Assembly: GCF_016892705.1 (NCBI RefSeq) | Contig: NZ_JAFEMB010000005.1 | Span: 1-64,000, forward strand | DNA from: Microvirga pudoricolor | GTDB taxonomy: Bacteria > Pseudomonadota > Alphaproteobacteria > Rhizobiales > Beijerinckiaceae | Direction: 5' to 3' | DNA length: 64,000 nucleotides | Shown here: positions 29,795-38,837 of the stretch, piece after piece | Layout of the letters: each line of letters begins with the position of its first letter | Numbering within the stretch: position 1 is the first letter of the stretch | Position numbers and translations under genes: made by a program | The notes under the pieces: generated by a model | Database searches by the model: none | What the model saw: the letters and a program-made list of their open reading frames with translations, nothing else | Told to the model about the DNA's origin: nothing

Positions 29795-29985
29795 TCACGG
29801 GTTGCAGATTTTGGTTCGGTGGTGTTCGTCCAGCTTGGCGATAACCGACTCGGCCATAGCCTTCGGGCGAGCCAGAAACCGGTCATGATCTTCTGAGCGT
29901 GGGCCGCGAGGGGGCCGATCAAGGTTGCAATCTCACGGGCCGATGCACCGGCTAACGACCGTCCGAAAGCTTTGCCTTGCGACGG
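29795..29985 (-). pseudogene. Remnant of a phage-type tyrosine recombinase (C-terminal tail)
   Basis: Reading the minus strand, one frame gives GRSLAGASAREIATLIG and AHAQKIM, and after a one-base shift the next frame gives RFLARPKAMAESVIAKLDEH followed by HRTKICNP and a stop at 29795. Together they match the usual tail of alphaproteobacterial integrases (an EIA.L.GH-like helix where GP replaces GH, then an alpha-helical tail of the LAR..AMAESAIAKLDE kind). The upstream part with the catalytic Arg, His and most of the domain is missing. Its position next to the tRNA-Pro att site is where an island integrase normally sits. Identification rests on my reading of a short tail. Confidence 0.55.
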
Positions 29986-29995
29986 TCAGAGGGAT

Positions 29996-30904
29996 CTAGC
30001 TTGTTACGAGATCAGATTTCAGGACAGGCAATTGTCCCCATTCTTGAGACAAAAACGAAAATGCTTCCCCAACGGAACTCGATCGGCGTGAGCGCGTCCT
30101 GAGAATTGCTACCTGGCGTTCCAGCTTTGGCTCCGTCCTGATCTCTACGAGGCCTTTCTCTTTGCTGACGCACGAGGGCATGATGCCATAGCCGACGCCG
30201 CTCCGAATCAGAGTCTGCATGGTCTTGTAGTCGTCCACCTGGAAAGCGGGATCGGGGTAGCGCCCGATGCTTTCAAAGAATGACTCAGCGCCCCGTGTGG
30301 AATTCATATCGCGCAGGTTGCTTATGAATGGCAAATCAATGAGATCGGATGCCCTCACTAGACCCGCGCTGGCCAACTCGTGCCGCTCGGAGACGACGAC
30401 ATTGACTGGCTCCGTTTCTACGACCACCAGCTCGATGTCTGATCGCAGAACTGAGTGACCGACGACGATGTCGAGTTCCCCCCTGCGCAAGCGTTCCACT
30501 AGGACGGTCTGCAGCTCTCGTGTCAGTTCGAAACGAGTCCCGGGGTGTCTCCGGTGAAACTCGGCAACGTATTCTGCAGTGCGTACTGTCAGCGAGGGCA
30601 GCATGCCGATGCGGATTGTTCCGGCCTCTCCATTGCGGACCCGGCGCATGGATGCCTCGGCGTCCTGCACCCGCTGAACGATATCACGGGCATCGGGTAA
30701 TAAAGTATCGCCAGCGGCCGTCAGCTTCACACGCTGTCCGCTGCGATCAATCAACTTGACCCCACAACTGGCCTCCAACGCGACGAGATCCTGCGAAATC
30801 GCGCCTTGGGACTTATGGAGTCGATTAGCCGCGGCGGTAAGCGTACCTTCTTCGACGATCGCCAGAAACGTTTGAAGGTGCCTTAGACTGACTCGCAGAT
30901 TCAT
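29996..30904 (-). CDS. LysR family transcriptional regulator
   Basis: A 302-residue regulator with an N-terminal winged HTH (LRHLQTFLAIVEEGTLTAAA ... KSQGAISQDLVALEASCGVKL) and a periplasmic-binding-protein-like effector domain (~90-300, with RIGMLPSLTVRTAEYVAEFH). The frame is open up to 30988, but the ATG at 30904 gives the canonical LysR start. It is last in a minus-strand series (aspartoacylase-like, binding protein, unknown, amidohydrolase, LysR) and is a candidate regulator for that module. Effector unknown. Confidence 0.9.
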   Translation of the reverse strand: MNLRVSLRHLQTFLAIVEEGTLTAAANRLHKSQGAISQDLVALEASCGVKLIDRSGQRVKLTAAGDTLLPDARDIVQRVQDAEASMRRVRNGEAGTIRIGMLPSLTVRTAEYVAEFHRRHPGTRFELTRELQTVLVERLRRGELDIVVGHSVLRSDIELVVVETEPVNVVVSERHELASAGLVRASDLIDLPFISNLRDMNSTRGAESFFESIGRYPDPAFQVDDYKTMQTLIRSGVGYGIMPSCVSKEKGLVEIRTEPKLERQVAILRTRSRRSSSVGEAFSFLSQEWGQLPVLKSDLVTS

Positions 30905-31010
30905 AGAGGTACGATGCCACCAAATCGAAGATTGGGGAGAATTGTTTATCTCGGCCCTTTTTGCAATTTGGTTCGGCTTGCTCGCCATTCGTCAACGCAT
31001 TCCTGTTTAT

Positions 31011-32180
31011 TCAAACCAGTCGGGTCTCCGCCACCTTGGCATACAGGGCAGCCCCGAGGGGTAGGACCTGGTCGTCGAAGACGAAGCCAGGATTGTGCAA
31101 GGCAACATCACCGGAGTGGCCCAGCCAGCAGAAGGAACCAGGCACGACCGCGAGGAAATCAGCGAAATCCTCGCTTCCCATGACAGGTCTGGACGCGGTC
31201 AAAACCCTGTCACCGAAAAGCGATCCAGCGATCTCGACCAATGCGGCTGTCTCTTCGGGATGGTTGACCAGGACCGAGAAAACGTCTCGTGTTTCGAACG
31301 AAACTTCGACGCGAAACGAAAGGCCGACCCCCGCCGCGATCTCCCGCATACGGATCCGGACAGCCTCTCGAACCACATCCGAGAAAGCACGTACGGTTCC
31401 AGCGACGGAAGCTGACGATGGAATAACGTTATACGCTGTTCCGCTGTGTATTCGTGTTACTGAAACGACAGTCGATTCGTTCGGAGGCAGATTTCTGGAA
31501 ACGATCGTATTGATCTCGTTCACCAGCGCCACGACAGCGGCTATGGGATCATTGGCATCCTGCGGACGTGCGGCATGGCTTCCCTTCCCAGCGACCGTGA
31601 AATCGAAAAAGTCCGCTCCCGCCATGGCAGGGCCGGGAAAGACCGACACCTCACCCAGCTGAAGGTTCGGCGAGTTATGAATGCCGTAGATTTCATCCAG
31701 CGGGAACCGGTCGAGCACGCCATCCTTCAGCATCGCTCGCGCTCCGCCCAAACCCTCCTCAGCGGGTTGAAAGATCAAGACCACTCGGCCTTTGAACTCG
31801 CGCGTTTCCGCTAGATAGCGAGCCGCGCCTAGAAGCATGGCCATGTGCCCGTCGTGGCCGCACGCATGACTGCAGCCCGGACGGGTCGATTGCCATGGGA
31901 GGTTCGTCGTCTCGGTGATGGGCAACGCATCCATGTCCGACCGCAGGCCCACATACCGCTTTCCAGGATGACGCCCTTCGATGATACCGACAACGCCCGT
32001 TCCGCCGATGCCGCGAACGGTCTCGATGCCCCAACTCGAGAGCAGCGCCGCGATACGGTCTGACGTCCGATGCTCCGTGAAACCCAACTCCGGATGCGCA
32101 TGAAAGTCACGGCGTATCCGTGTGAGGTCGTCGGAAAAGGCCAGAATACGCTGAGGCACGTTGGCGAGCGGGGCTATCAT
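31011..32180 (-). CDS. M20 family amidohydrolase (hippurate hydrolase/IAA-amino acid hydrolase type)
   Basis: A 389-residue metal-dependent amidase. Metal-binding motifs: HACGHDGHMAMLLGAARYLA and QPAEEGLGGARAM, plus the late MGSEDFADF. Such enzymes split N-acyl amino acids. The frame begins further upstream, but the ATG at 32180 overlaps the stop of the preceding gene by one base (TGATG). The dimerisation/lid domain (~180-290: GKGSHAARPQDANDPIAAVV) is intact. Confidence 0.88.
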   Translation of the reverse strand: MIAPLANVPQRILAFSDDLTRIRRDFHAHPELGFTEHRTSDRIAALLSSWGIETVRGIGGTGVVGIIEGRHPGKRYVGLRSDMDALPITETTNLPWQSTRPGCSHACGHDGHMAMLLGAARYLAETREFKGRVVLIFQPAEEGLGGARAMLKDGVLDRFPLDEIYGIHNSPNLQLGEVSVFPGPAMAGADFFDFTVAGKGSHAARPQDANDPIAAVVALVNEINTIVSRNLPPNESTVVSVTRIHSGTAYNVIPSSASVAGTVRAFSDVVREAVRIRMREIAAGVGLSFRVEVSFETRDVFSVLVNHPEETAALVEIAGSLFGDRVLTASRPVMGSEDFADFLAVVPGSFCWLGHSGDVALHNPGFVFDDQVLPLGAALYAKVAETRLV

Positions 32181-32839
32181 CAGACATCCCTGCGCTTGTC
32201 TGGCCAAGGGTACATCCGGTACCCGACGAAATTGGTCTGATCGCTCAATTCGGTTCCGAAACGTTCCGATAGCGATCGTCGCAGGTCAGTCATGTCCGGT
32301 CGGTTCGGCCATTCGCTCAAAAGCAAATAATGAGGCCGGAATGACGGCAGTCGCGGATGACCTTTTGTGCGAGTAGCGAGGCGAACCCGCTTGGCACCCG
32401 CAAGCAGAAGCCGCTCCGCCGCGCCAGAGTTGAGAAACGCAATGACATCTTCGCCGCTGGATGGATTAAGGTCGAAACGCTCCACGGCTATCCAGTCGGA
32501 ATTGAGCAACGGCCGGTCCTCAACGACAACCGGGGCTACGAAAACATGGGAGTAGATCGTCCAGGTCTTGTTGCGGCGGCGTGCTAGAACTGCCTGAGAG
32601 TAAACGTCAGCCGCAGGGATGTGCTTGTACTCAGTCCGCTCGAATAAATCGACGCTTTCGATCTCGTAGAGATCGAAAATCGACATGTCTCCCTCTACGG
32701 CGCGATAGGAAGTCGCGTTATCGAACCCTGCCTGAAAAATGTCAGGCGCGTGCCGATACGCGTACCATTCGGCAAAGGCTGGAATATCCTCATCTGCGAG
32801 ATCCAGCTCTGATGTGTAGAGCTTGCGTGTCGGTATCAT
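32180..32839 (-). CDS. Unknown protein, possibly EthD-like dimeric alpha-beta barrel
   Basis: A 219-residue soluble protein coupled to the amidohydrolase by a one-base overlap. The N-terminal half has the pattern FAEWYAYRHAPDIFQAGFDN then SYRAVEGDMSIFDLYEIES, resembling EthD/dimeric ferredoxin-like proteins in which W-Y-x-x-H-x-P-D occurs; a second, weaker copy may lie at ~110-200. Such proteins are found beside degradation genes, but a function cannot be assigned. Confidence 0.6.
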   Translation of the reverse strand: MIPTRKLYTSELDLADEDIPAFAEWYAYRHAPDIFQAGFDNATSYRAVEGDMSIFDLYEIESVDLFERTEYKHIPAADVYSQAVLARRRNKTWTIYSHVFVAPVVVEDRPLLNSDWIAVERFDLNPSSGEDVIAFLNSGAAERLLLAGAKRVRLATRTKGHPRLPSFRPHYLLLSEWPNRPDMTDLRRSLSERFGTELSDQTNFVGYRMYPWPDKRRDV

Positions 32840-32921
32840 GGCAGGTCCATTGAGAGCGCAGCGGCGCCGCGCCCTCCGTCAGGTTGATAGGTGTCCAAAA
32901 TCACGTGGGTAGCCGTCGAAT

Positions 32922-34526
32922 CTAAGCTGTTTTTTTCACGTTCCAGAACACTAGCATATTCGCGCGCACGAGCCCGCTCACCTCACTGCGCACGGCGAAA
33001 GGCGTAAAATACTCTCCAGTCAAAATTGCCGGTAGGCTCGTCCATAGAGCAGCAGACAGTTCTTCGAGCAGACCCCGTTGCTTAACAGGGTCGCTCTCCG
33101 CCATGTATCGCCCGCGAATATCTTCGACCTTTTCATCACAGGGCCAACCGAAGTAGGTCTTGCCGCTGCAACTACTGTCGATAACGAAGTTCGTCACAGG
33201 TGAAGACATCACGCCGCCGTTGATCGCGGAGTGGATAATGTGCCACCCCCCTTTTTCTGGTGGATCCTTCTTGTTGCGGCGTACTTGCAACTGCGCGAAA
33301 TCGACGATCTGAAGGTCGACGTTGACCCCGATGGAGCGCAGTGCACCAACGGTGACATCCGCTAAGGCGCCCTGCGCAGGCAGTTCTCGCGTGCCGACCA
33401 CGACAATGGTTTCGCCCTTATAGCCTGCCTCTTCCATCAGCTTGCGGGCGGCGGCTAAGTCCTGCTTGCGGTAGGGCTCGGAGCCCACCTCGGTCTTGCT
33501 GTCTCCGTCGCAGCTAAAATACGAAAAGCAGTTCTCGTGCCACCATCCCTCAGGGCCATATCCGGCGGCCATGTAGTCGGATTGCTTAACAAGCATTGCC
33601 AGAGCTTGGCGCGCCTTCGGATTGTTGAAGGGGGGAAACAGGTGGTTGGGGCGCATGAAACTCAAGGCGCCAAACATCATGAGCTTTTCGACCCGGACCT
33701 TCGGATTGTTCTGAAACAATGGAAGCAGGTCCGCCGGGGTCTGATCGATCAAATCAATCTCGCCGTTGATCAGAGCAGCCGCGCGTGTGTTGGCGTCCGG
33801 GAGGAATTTCAATTCAACTCGATCGACGTTCGCGACCTTACCGCCCGCAAGACCGCTGGGAGGCTCGTTGCGTGGAACATAATCTGTATTTTTGACCCAC
33901 ACGGCCTGATTGCCGATCCGCCACTCGGCGCGCACGAACTTGAACGGTCCTGAGCCAACAGACGTCGTCACTGCCTTGAAAGGGTCCGTTTCGACATCGG
34001 CCTTCCGCATAATTATCGGCTGGTTTCCACCGACCGGGGAAAGTGCCATTTCGACGAAAGGAAACGGTGTTGCGAGCTTGAGGACAAACGTGTCGGTCGT
34101 GGTCGCATCGAAAGACGCAATGATGCTTCCGAGCTTGGCTCCCAGGGTGTCCCGTACCATCCAGCGCTTGATCGAAGCCACAACATCGGCTGCCGTCACT
34201 GGCTGCCCGTCATGAAAGCGCAAGTCCGGCCTGAGCTTGAATTCATACGTCAGGCGGTCAGTCGAGATCGAATGATCGCCGACCATCTGCCGCTGAGGCT
34301 GCATTTTCTCGTCGAGGGCGAAGAGAGTGTCGTAGACCATCATCCCGTACTGGCCGGTCGTGGTGGTCGTCGTGATCATCGGGTCGAGCGTGCTCAGGTC
34401 GGAACTCGGGGTATACCGAAGCGTCCGCGCTGGGTCGGCTTGGGCCCAAGCGGGCCCGTGGAGCGCGCGTGCGAGAAAGGGCAGGGCAATACCCGCCTTG
34501 AGCAGGCTGCGACGTTCAATCTGCAT
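32922..34526 (-). CDS. ABC transporter substrate-binding protein (family 5, dipeptide/oligopeptide type)
   Basis: A 534-residue exported binding protein. The start MQIERRSLLKAGIALPFLAR is Tat-like (RR) with cleavage near PAWAQ. The SBP_bac_5 core has LRYTPSSDLSTLDPMIT, PDLRFHDGQPVTAADVVASI and INGEIDLIDQTPADLLPLF. A strong AGAGGGGA ribosome site precedes the ATG at 34526. It should deliver ligand to the two permeases at 35770-37592, which are transcribed from the other strand. Peptide, opine or other amide ligand cannot be distinguished. Confidence 0.9.
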   Translation of the reverse strand: MQIERRSLLKAGIALPFLARALHGPAWAQADPARTLRYTPSSDLSTLDPMITTTTTTGQYGMMVYDTLFALDEKMQPQRQMVGDHSISTDRLTYEFKLRPDLRFHDGQPVTAADVVASIKRWMVRDTLGAKLGSIIASFDATTTDTFVLKLATPFPFVEMALSPVGGNQPIIMRKADVETDPFKAVTTSVGSGPFKFVRAEWRIGNQAVWVKNTDYVPRNEPPSGLAGGKVANVDRVELKFLPDANTRAAALINGEIDLIDQTPADLLPLFQNNPKVRVEKLMMFGALSFMRPNHLFPPFNNPKARQALAMLVKQSDYMAAGYGPEGWWHENCFSYFSCDGDSKTEVGSEPYRKQDLAAARKLMEEAGYKGETIVVVGTRELPAQGALADVTVGALRSIGVNVDLQIVDFAQLQVRRNKKDPPEKGGWHIIHSAINGGVMSSPVTNFVIDSSCSGKTYFGWPCDEKVEDIRGRYMAESDPVKQRGLLEELSAALWTSLPAILTGEYFTPFAVRSEVSGLVRANMLVFWNVKKTA

Positions 34527-34548
34527 TCTAGTCCCCTCTCTTCTTGTC

Positions 34549-35550
34549 TTATCGGCGTGGCGTGGGAATGTTGCGGTCGGACCACCCGGCCATAAACGCA
34601 AGCGTTCCCGGCTGAATCATTGCAGGCAGAGCTTGTGACACCATGAGCAACGGCTCGCTCTGCACGAGGAAACTCCGCATCACAGAAGGACCCCATCTGT
34701 CGAATCCGGATCCTTCCCCCGCGCGCTCGCCGATGTCCTCAAGGCGGAATTCTTCCAGCCGTTCGCCGGTAATCACGTTCGTGACCCACCCGAGGATTCC
34801 TGGAGGTATCCGCGCCCCCACCTTGGCATGATCATGAGGACCATCGAGCGCTCCAGCCCGCGAGGCGAAGAAAAGCTTAACCTGATCGATGATCTCCACG
34901 CGGTCAGGACCCGTCGGCTCTCGGTCGATATGCCCTCGAAAGGCGAGCATATTCAGGAGGCCGTCGGTGGCAATCGCAGTGTCGTTGCTCGATGCGCCTC
35001 CGAACTCGATCAAGCTTGCCTGTGCTCCTGCCGCTCGAGCAGAAGTGCACATTTGTCCTGGCGTATGTCGGTCCACCATTACGGGCACATAACCGAACGA
35101 CGCGGTCAATTCGAGATTGCCGTAGTCGTAAGCGAAGTGCGTCTTGCGGACCGGCGTCCCTGAATGAACGTCGATGATGCAGTCGGCCCGCTCCAGAATA
35201 TGGTCGAGAAGTGCGTGGGCCAATTGATCGCTCGTGCTCCCTACCGTGTTACCGGGAAAACGGCGGTTCAACTCAACAAGATCGGGATTATGCCTCATCA
35301 TTCCCGTCAGACCGAAGGGGTTCGCGGCAGGTATGACGTAGACGGAGCCTCTGACGGGTAGGGTATCCAGCGTGCGGCACAGTTCGTGGAGCGCCAGAAC
35401 GCCTAACGGTTTGTCACCGATGATCCCAGCAACAATTGCAGTCGCAGGGCCATCACCACGACCAAATTGGTGGACATGAATTCGCCAGGGAAAATCATCT
35501 ATGCGAAGTCCGTCGACGTCGAAGAAATAGCGATGTCTACCTGGCATCAA
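34549..35550 (-). CDS. Succinylglutamate desuccinylase/aspartoacylase-like protein lacking the usual zinc ligands
   Basis: A 333-residue protein of the AstE/AspA (M14-like) family: VAGIIGDKPLGVLALHELC aligns to the usual G-x-H-G-x-E-x-x-G block, VYVIPAANPFGLTGMMRHNP and LVELNRRFPG are conserved, and IIDVHSGTPVRKTHFAYDYG supplies the third ligand His. Where family members have the His and Glu of the zinc site, this protein has Ile and Lys, so it may have a changed or lost activity. It lies 22 bases before the binding-protein gene in a minus-strand operon; a 219-base divergent promoter region separates it from the permeases. Confidence 0.8.
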   Translation of the reverse strand: MMPGRHRYFFDVDGLRIDDFPWRIHVHQFGRGDGPATAIVAGIIGDKPLGVLALHELCRTLDTLPVRGSVYVIPAANPFGLTGMMRHNPDLVELNRRFPGNTVGSTSDQLAHALLDHILERADCIIDVHSGTPVRKTHFAYDYGNLELTASFGYVPVMVDRHTPGQMCTSARAAGAQASLIEFGGASSNDTAIATDGLLNMLAFRGHIDREPTGPDRVEIIDQVKLFFASRAGALDGPHDHAKVGARIPPGILGWVTNVITGERLEEFRLEDIGERAGEGSGFDRWGPSVMRSFLVQSEPLLMVSQALPAMIQPGTLAFMAGWSDRNIPTPRR

Positions 35551-35769
35551 ACCACCATGAACCGACAGCGAGGATCAGTTCGTTCGATACGATAAGCAGG
35601 CCCGCTTCCGGCGAAATGCAGATCGGCTGCACTCCCTATCACTGTTTCTAAAGTCGCCGGACGCCTTCGGCATCATTAGTTTTTGCTATGTCCAGTTAAG
35701 GACTCTGCCGTTTCATGATGGATTCCGCTTTACGAAGATCAGGTGAAGTGGATACGCCCCGGAGAGCGC

Positions 35770-36711
35770 ATGCTCAGGTATATCATCAAACGGATTGTGG
35801 CGGTGATCCCTGTGGTGTCTGTGGTGGCGCTGTTTGTCTTCTCGCTGCTTTACTTCAGTCCAGGGGACCCCGCAGCGATGCTCGCCGGTGACAATGCCTC
35901 GGCAGAGGACATTGATCGCATCCGAGAGAGCATTGGCCTGAACCAGGAGTTCTTCGTGCAGTTCGGACACTGGGCGCTCAACGTTTTGCAGGGGGATTTC
36001 GGGCGGTCGCTCTTCAGCAATACTCCCGTGAGCGCTCTCATTTTGGAACGAATGGGGCCAACATTAGCCCTCGCCTGGGTCACAATGGCCATAGCGATCC
36101 CAATCGGAATCCCCCTCGGCGTTGTGGCGGCATGGCGCTACGGCACTTGGATAGACCGTTTGGTGTCCTTCATGGCCGTGGCAGGATTTTCCGTTCCGGT
36201 GTTCGTGTTCGCCTACTGCCTCATCTATCTTCTCTCGATCCATCTGGCTTGGTTTCCTGTTCAGGGCTACGTTGAGCCATCTGCGGGCCTGTGGCCCTTC
36301 CTGCGCCATTTGATCTTACCGGGCGTCACCCTGTCGCTCCTGTATGTCGCCATGATCGCAAGGATGACACGGACGACGATGCTCGAAACCCTCAAGCAGG
36401 ACTATATTCGAACCGCGAGATCAAAAGGATTGCGTGAGAGCCGTGTGGTCATGAAACACGCATTGCGCAACGCGTCCGTGCCAATCGTGACGACTGTCGG
36501 TCTGGGGGTCGCCCTGGTGATTACCGGCGTCGTGGTAACGGAAAGTGTGTTTGCAATCCCCGGCCTCGGCCGGCTGACGGTGGACGCAATCTTGCGCCGC
36601 GACTACCCGGTGATCCAAGGCATGATCCTCGTCTTCTCGCTCACCTATATGTTGATCAACCTGCTGATTGACATTTCCTACACGTTCCTCGATCCGCGGA
36701 TCCGATACTGA
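35770..36711 (+). CDS. ABC transporter permease, DppB/OppB type
   Basis: A 313-residue inner membrane permease. The start MLRYIIKRIVAVIPVVSVVA and the loop SIGLNQEFFVQFGHW are typical; the coupling motif is RTARSKGLRESRVVMKHALR. GGAGAG lies just before the ATG at 35770, so the longer open frame from 35743 is not used. One base overlaps the partner permease gene (TGATG). Confidence 0.93.
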   Translation: MLRYIIKRIVAVIPVVSVVALFVFSLLYFSPGDPAAMLAGDNASAEDIDRIRESIGLNQEFFVQFGHWALNVLQGDFGRSLFSNTPVSALILERMGPTLALAWVTMAIAIPIGIPLGVVAAWRYGTWIDRLVSFMAVAGFSVPVFVFAYCLIYLLSIHLAWFPVQGYVEPSAGLWPFLRHLILPGVTLSLLYVAMIARMTRTTMLETLKQDYIRTARSKGLRESRVVMKHALRNASVPIVTTVGLGVALVITGVVVTESVFAIPGLGRLTVDAILRRDYPVIQGMILVFSLTYMLINLLIDISYTFLDPRIRY

Positions 36712-37592
36712 TGAAACTTTATAGGGTCGGTGGGGGCGAGGTGCAGACCGGTGTGGTCGCGATGCTCCGAAAGCAGTGGGCTCGGAACGCGCTAGCTGTC
36801 ATCGCTGCAGGGATACTGATCGTACTGGCCATAGGCGCCATCTGTGCTCCGCTCTTATCGTCGATCGACCCACAATCAATCAGTCCAGCTAGAAGAATGA
36901 GGCCTCCTTCGACGCAGTTCTGGTTTGGAACGGACAACCTCGGCCGGGATATCTTCACCCGTGTAATCTATGGCTCGCGCGTGTCTCTAATGGTCGGCGT
37001 GGGAGTTGCGGCACTCGCCACACTATTTGGTACATTCATAGGCCTCCTGACGGGGTTCAATCGGGTTGCCGATGCCATTCTGAGCAGAGTTATGGATGGG
37101 CTGATGTCAATTCCGGCCATCCTGATCGCCATCGCACTGACAGCCCTGACACGTGCGAGCGTCCAGGGCGTCATCATTGCTATTACCATTGCGGAGATCC
37201 CCCGCGTGGCCAGACTGGTTCGCGGCGTCACACTGACATTGCGCGATCAGCCTTTCATCGAGTCCGCTCGCTCCATTGGATGCTCTACGCCTCAGATACT
37301 GTTCCGACACATTCTGCCAAACACACTCGCGCCCCTGATTGTGCAGGCGAGCTTTATCGGTGCGTCCGCGATTCTCATCGAAGCCACCCTGAGCTTTCTC
37401 GGCGCGGGCGCTCCGACTGAAATCCCAAGCTGGGGGAATATCATGGCGGATGGACGATCGCTTTTCCAAATCTCACCGCACATCATCTTCTTTCCGGCGT
37501 TGTTTCTCGCGATTACCGTTCTGGCAGTCAATATCGTCGGGGATGCAGCACGAGATGCGCTCGATCCTCGCCTCGCGCGTGAAACAAAATAG
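36711..37592 (+). CDS. ABC transporter permease, DppC/OppC type
   Basis: A 293-residue permease with the N-terminal helix, the FGTDNLGRDIFTRVIYGSRV motif that defines DppC/OppC, and the coupling loop ESARSIGCSTPQILFRHILP. It begins inside the stop codon of the partner permease. No ATP-binding DppD/DppF genes follow: the next gene is an oxidoreductase, so ATPases must come from elsewhere. Confidence 0.93.
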   Translation: MKLYRVGGGEVQTGVVAMLRKQWARNALAVIAAGILIVLAIGAICAPLLSSIDPQSISPARRMRPPSTQFWFGTDNLGRDIFTRVIYGSRVSLMVGVGVAALATLFGTFIGLLTGFNRVADAILSRVMDGLMSIPAILIAIALTALTRASVQGVIIAITIAEIPRVARLVRGVTLTLRDQPFIESARSIGCSTPQILFRHILPNTLAPLIVQASFIGASAILIEATLSFLGAGAPTEIPSWGNIMADGRSLFQISPHIIFFPALFLAITVLAVNIVGDAARDALDPRLARETK

Positions 37593-37696
37593 AAGTCTTT
37601 AGCATAACTGATGGGGCGCGCTTTGATTCCGGCTTGCCGTGACATCAACCACCTCTAGTGTGACCGACGGTCCGAATGATTCAGGAGACGACATCG

Positions 37697-38833
37697 ATGG
37701 CAATGCTTTTCGAGCCGATTGCACTCCGGAGCTTGGTGCTGCCGAACAGGGTGGTGATCGCTCCCATGTGCGAGTTCAGCGCCGTCGACGGATGTGCATC
37801 GGATTGGCATATCATTCACCTTGGCCATCTCGCTGTTTCAGGCGCAGGCCTGCTCATCATCGAAGCAACCGGGGTCGAGCCGGCAGGGCGTATCAGCCGG
37901 GAATGCCTTGGCCTGTACTCGGATGAAAATGAGGAGGCATTGGCAAGGGTCCTGAAGATCGTGCGCAAGTACGCAAGCATGCCGATTGGAATTCAGCTCA
38001 GCCATGCAGGTCGGAAAGCGTCGATCCGCAAGCCGGCCGATGGACGGGGACCCGCAGGCGAAGAGGAGGGGGGCTGGGAGGTCGTTGCCCCATCACCGAT
38101 ACCCTTTGCCGAAACGTGGAAAACGCCACGGATGCTCGATCGAGCAGGCATGGACAGCGTTATTTCCAATTTTGTACAGGCGACCAAGCGTGCGGATCGG
38201 CTGGGATTGGATCTGTTGGAACTTCACTCCGCCCATGGCTATCTCATGAGCTCTTACTTGTCGCCGATCGCGAATGTTCGCACTGACGAGTATGGCGGAA
38301 GCCTGGAGAACCGGATGCGGTTCCCGCTCGAGATCTTCAAAGCCGTCCGTGAGGCTTGGCCGGATCACAAGCCTGCAGGTGTCAGGTTTAATGGCTCCGA
38401 CTGGCTTGAAGGGGGCATCGACCCCGACGAAGCTGTGGCCTACGCAAAGGCGCTTGCCGCCATCGGATGCGATTATGTCGATGTGTCTTCCGGCGGCAAT
38501 GGCTACGCTAACATACCGCTCAGTCCGGGCTATCAAGTCCCGTTCGCGGAGCGTGTGAAGCGCGAGACCGGCCTCCCAACCATGGCCGTCGGACTCATCA
38601 GAGAGCCAAGTCACGCAGAGCAGATTCTGCAGGATGGCATGGCTGATATGATCGCGCTTGGTCGAGGCATTCTCAACAACCCGCGCTGGCCTTGGCATGC
38701 GGCCGAGGAACTCGGCGCCGTCGTAGAAGCCCCGCACCAGTATATGCGTGCGGTGACCAGAACTGGCTTGCCGACACAGGATTCGACAGGCGTGCCGTCA
38801 CATATTGCGCAGCTGCGCGAGTCGAGGGGGTAA
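37697..38833 (+). CDS. Old Yellow Enzyme family NADH:flavin oxidoreductase (YqjM-like)
   Basis: A 378-residue FMN-dependent alkene reductase of the bacterial OYE class: PMCEFSAVDGCASDWHIIH holds the Cys that tunes FMN (PMCxx in YqjM), IQLSHAGRKA, the active-site pair in ELHSAHGYLMSSYLSPIANV, and GRGILNNPRWPWHAAEELG at the end. Such enzymes reduce activated C=C bonds (enones, nitro compounds). The ATG at 37697 (GGAG nine bases before) is preferred to the ATG at 37676. It lies 104 bases after the permease genes, with a peptidase gene 4 bases downstream. Confidence 0.9.
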   Translation: MAMLFEPIALRSLVLPNRVVIAPMCEFSAVDGCASDWHIIHLGHLAVSGAGLLIIEATGVEPAGRISRECLGLYSDENEEALARVLKIVRKYASMPIGIQLSHAGRKASIRKPADGRGPAGEEEGGWEVVAPSPIPFAETWKTPRMLDRAGMDSVISNFVQATKRADRLGLDLLELHSAHGYLMSSYLSPIANVRTDEYGGSLENRMRFPLEIFKAVREAWPDHKPAGVRFNGSDWLEGGIDPDEAVAYAKALAAIGCDYVDVSSGGNGYANIPLSPGYQVPFAERVKRETGLPTMAVGLIREPSHAEQILQDGMADMIALGRGILNNPRWPWHAAEELGAVVEAPHQYMRAVTRTGLPTQDSTGVPSHIAQLRESRG

Positions 38834-38837
38834 ACCG

